DNA of 64,000 bases. Source: Streptomyces sp. BHT-5-2 (GTDB lineage: Bacteria > Actinomycetota > Actinomycetes > Streptomycetales > Streptomycetaceae). A program made the translations under genes and the position numbers. The stretch lies in NCBI RefSeq assembly GCF_019774615.1, contig NZ_CP081496.1, positions 186,001-250,000 on the forward strand. Reading direction: 5' to 3'. The notes beneath the pieces were generated by a model. The model ran no database searches. It was not told where the DNA came from and saw only the letters and a program-made list of their open reading frames with translations. This document shows, in pieces, positions 63,890 through 64,000 of this stretch (the stretch's first letter is position 1; each line of letters begins with the position of its first letter).

Positions 63890-64000
63890 GTGTCGTCGAT
63901 GTCCTCGGTGTCGTCGGTGTCGTCGGTGTCGTCCGAGTCCTCGGCGTCCGCTCTGCCGTCCGGCGCTTCGGTGCCCCCGGGGGCGCCCGGCGGCCCTGGC
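63890..64000 (+). CDS. 5' end of an unidentified gene with Ser-rich N-terminus (partial)
   Basis: GTG at 63890, with AGGGGGTGG some 10 nt upstream, opens a frame reading SSMSSVSSVSSVSSESSAS and then a Pro/Gly-rich stretch to the window edge. The DNA is a run of GTCGTCGGT-like triplet repeats. The product cannot be named from 37 codons. Divergence from a GntR regulator suggests a transporter or metabolic gene, but this is a guess. Confidence 0.4.
   Translation, partial: MSSMSSVSSVSSVSSESSASALPSGASVPPGAPGGPG

Overview
The window is chromosomal DNA of a high-GC actinomycete, almost certainly Streptomyces. Third codon positions are overwhelmingly G or C, long antisense shadow ORFs are common, and many starts are GTG. 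The gene order mreBCD-PBP2 / ndk / folC / valS / clpX-clpP2-clpP1-tig / tRNA-Pro, tRNA-Gly / sodF / pepN / asd / malQ is, from memory, that of the S. coelicolor core around SCO2608-SCO2662. I saw no prophage, insertion sequence or CRISPR array.

Layout. Positions 1-3249 (minus) hold the elongasome block mreB-mreC-mreD-PBP2, with PBP2 cut by the left edge. Next come ndk, folC plus a DUF4233 membrane protein, an extra class B PBP, a divergent GT-C-like membrane protein and valS. The proteostasis block (12904-17390, minus) is tig, clpP1, clpP2 and clpX, with a candidate ClgR operator before clpP1. A tRNA-Pro/tRNA-Gly pair follows. Between tRNA-Gly and arsC lies a decayed region with an FkbM methyltransferase relic. 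Positions 19229-31669 carry a small membrane protein, a CPA2 antiporter, a SpoIIE-type phosphatase, an Eis-like acetyltransferase, a Nei2-like glycosylase, rpiB, three paralogous amino-acid permeases, bioY and sodF with a Nur-box-like operator.

Positions 31823-40923 hold an Rv2466c-like thioredoxin-fold protein, two pepN paralogues, an AbiEi-like protein, asd and a MazEF-type toxin-antitoxin pair. Positions 41192-46116 hold allantoicase, a LysR regulator and an EamA transporter that appear to share a duplicated promoter/operator, an acyl-ACP desaturase behind tandem palindromes, and a small secreted membrane protein. Positions 46222-54689 hold malQ preceded by a repeat-bearing 86-aa protein, a secreted GH84-like enzyme, an HNH nuclease, an MscS channel and a small secreted protein.

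The last functional unit (55119-62077, plus) matches the csnR-E-F-G-H-K arrangement for uptake and use of chitosan-derived glucosamine oligosaccharides: a ROK repressor, a lipoprotein binding protein, two permeases, a GH4 hydrolase and a BadF/BadG-type kinase. No ATPase gene is present, so the importer must borrow one, probably MsiK. A 113-aa protein behind a 9-bp repeat array, a FadR-type GntR regulator and the 5' end of a divergent gene close the window.

Most of the window is conserved core. The unusual material is in the details: a palindromic repeat captured in frame by a permease, the FkbM relic beside a tRNA, shared LysR-type control regions, tandem desaturase operators, a GH84-like enzyme with Gln-Asp where Asp-Asp is expected, a compositionally odd insert in csnH, and a possible AUC start.
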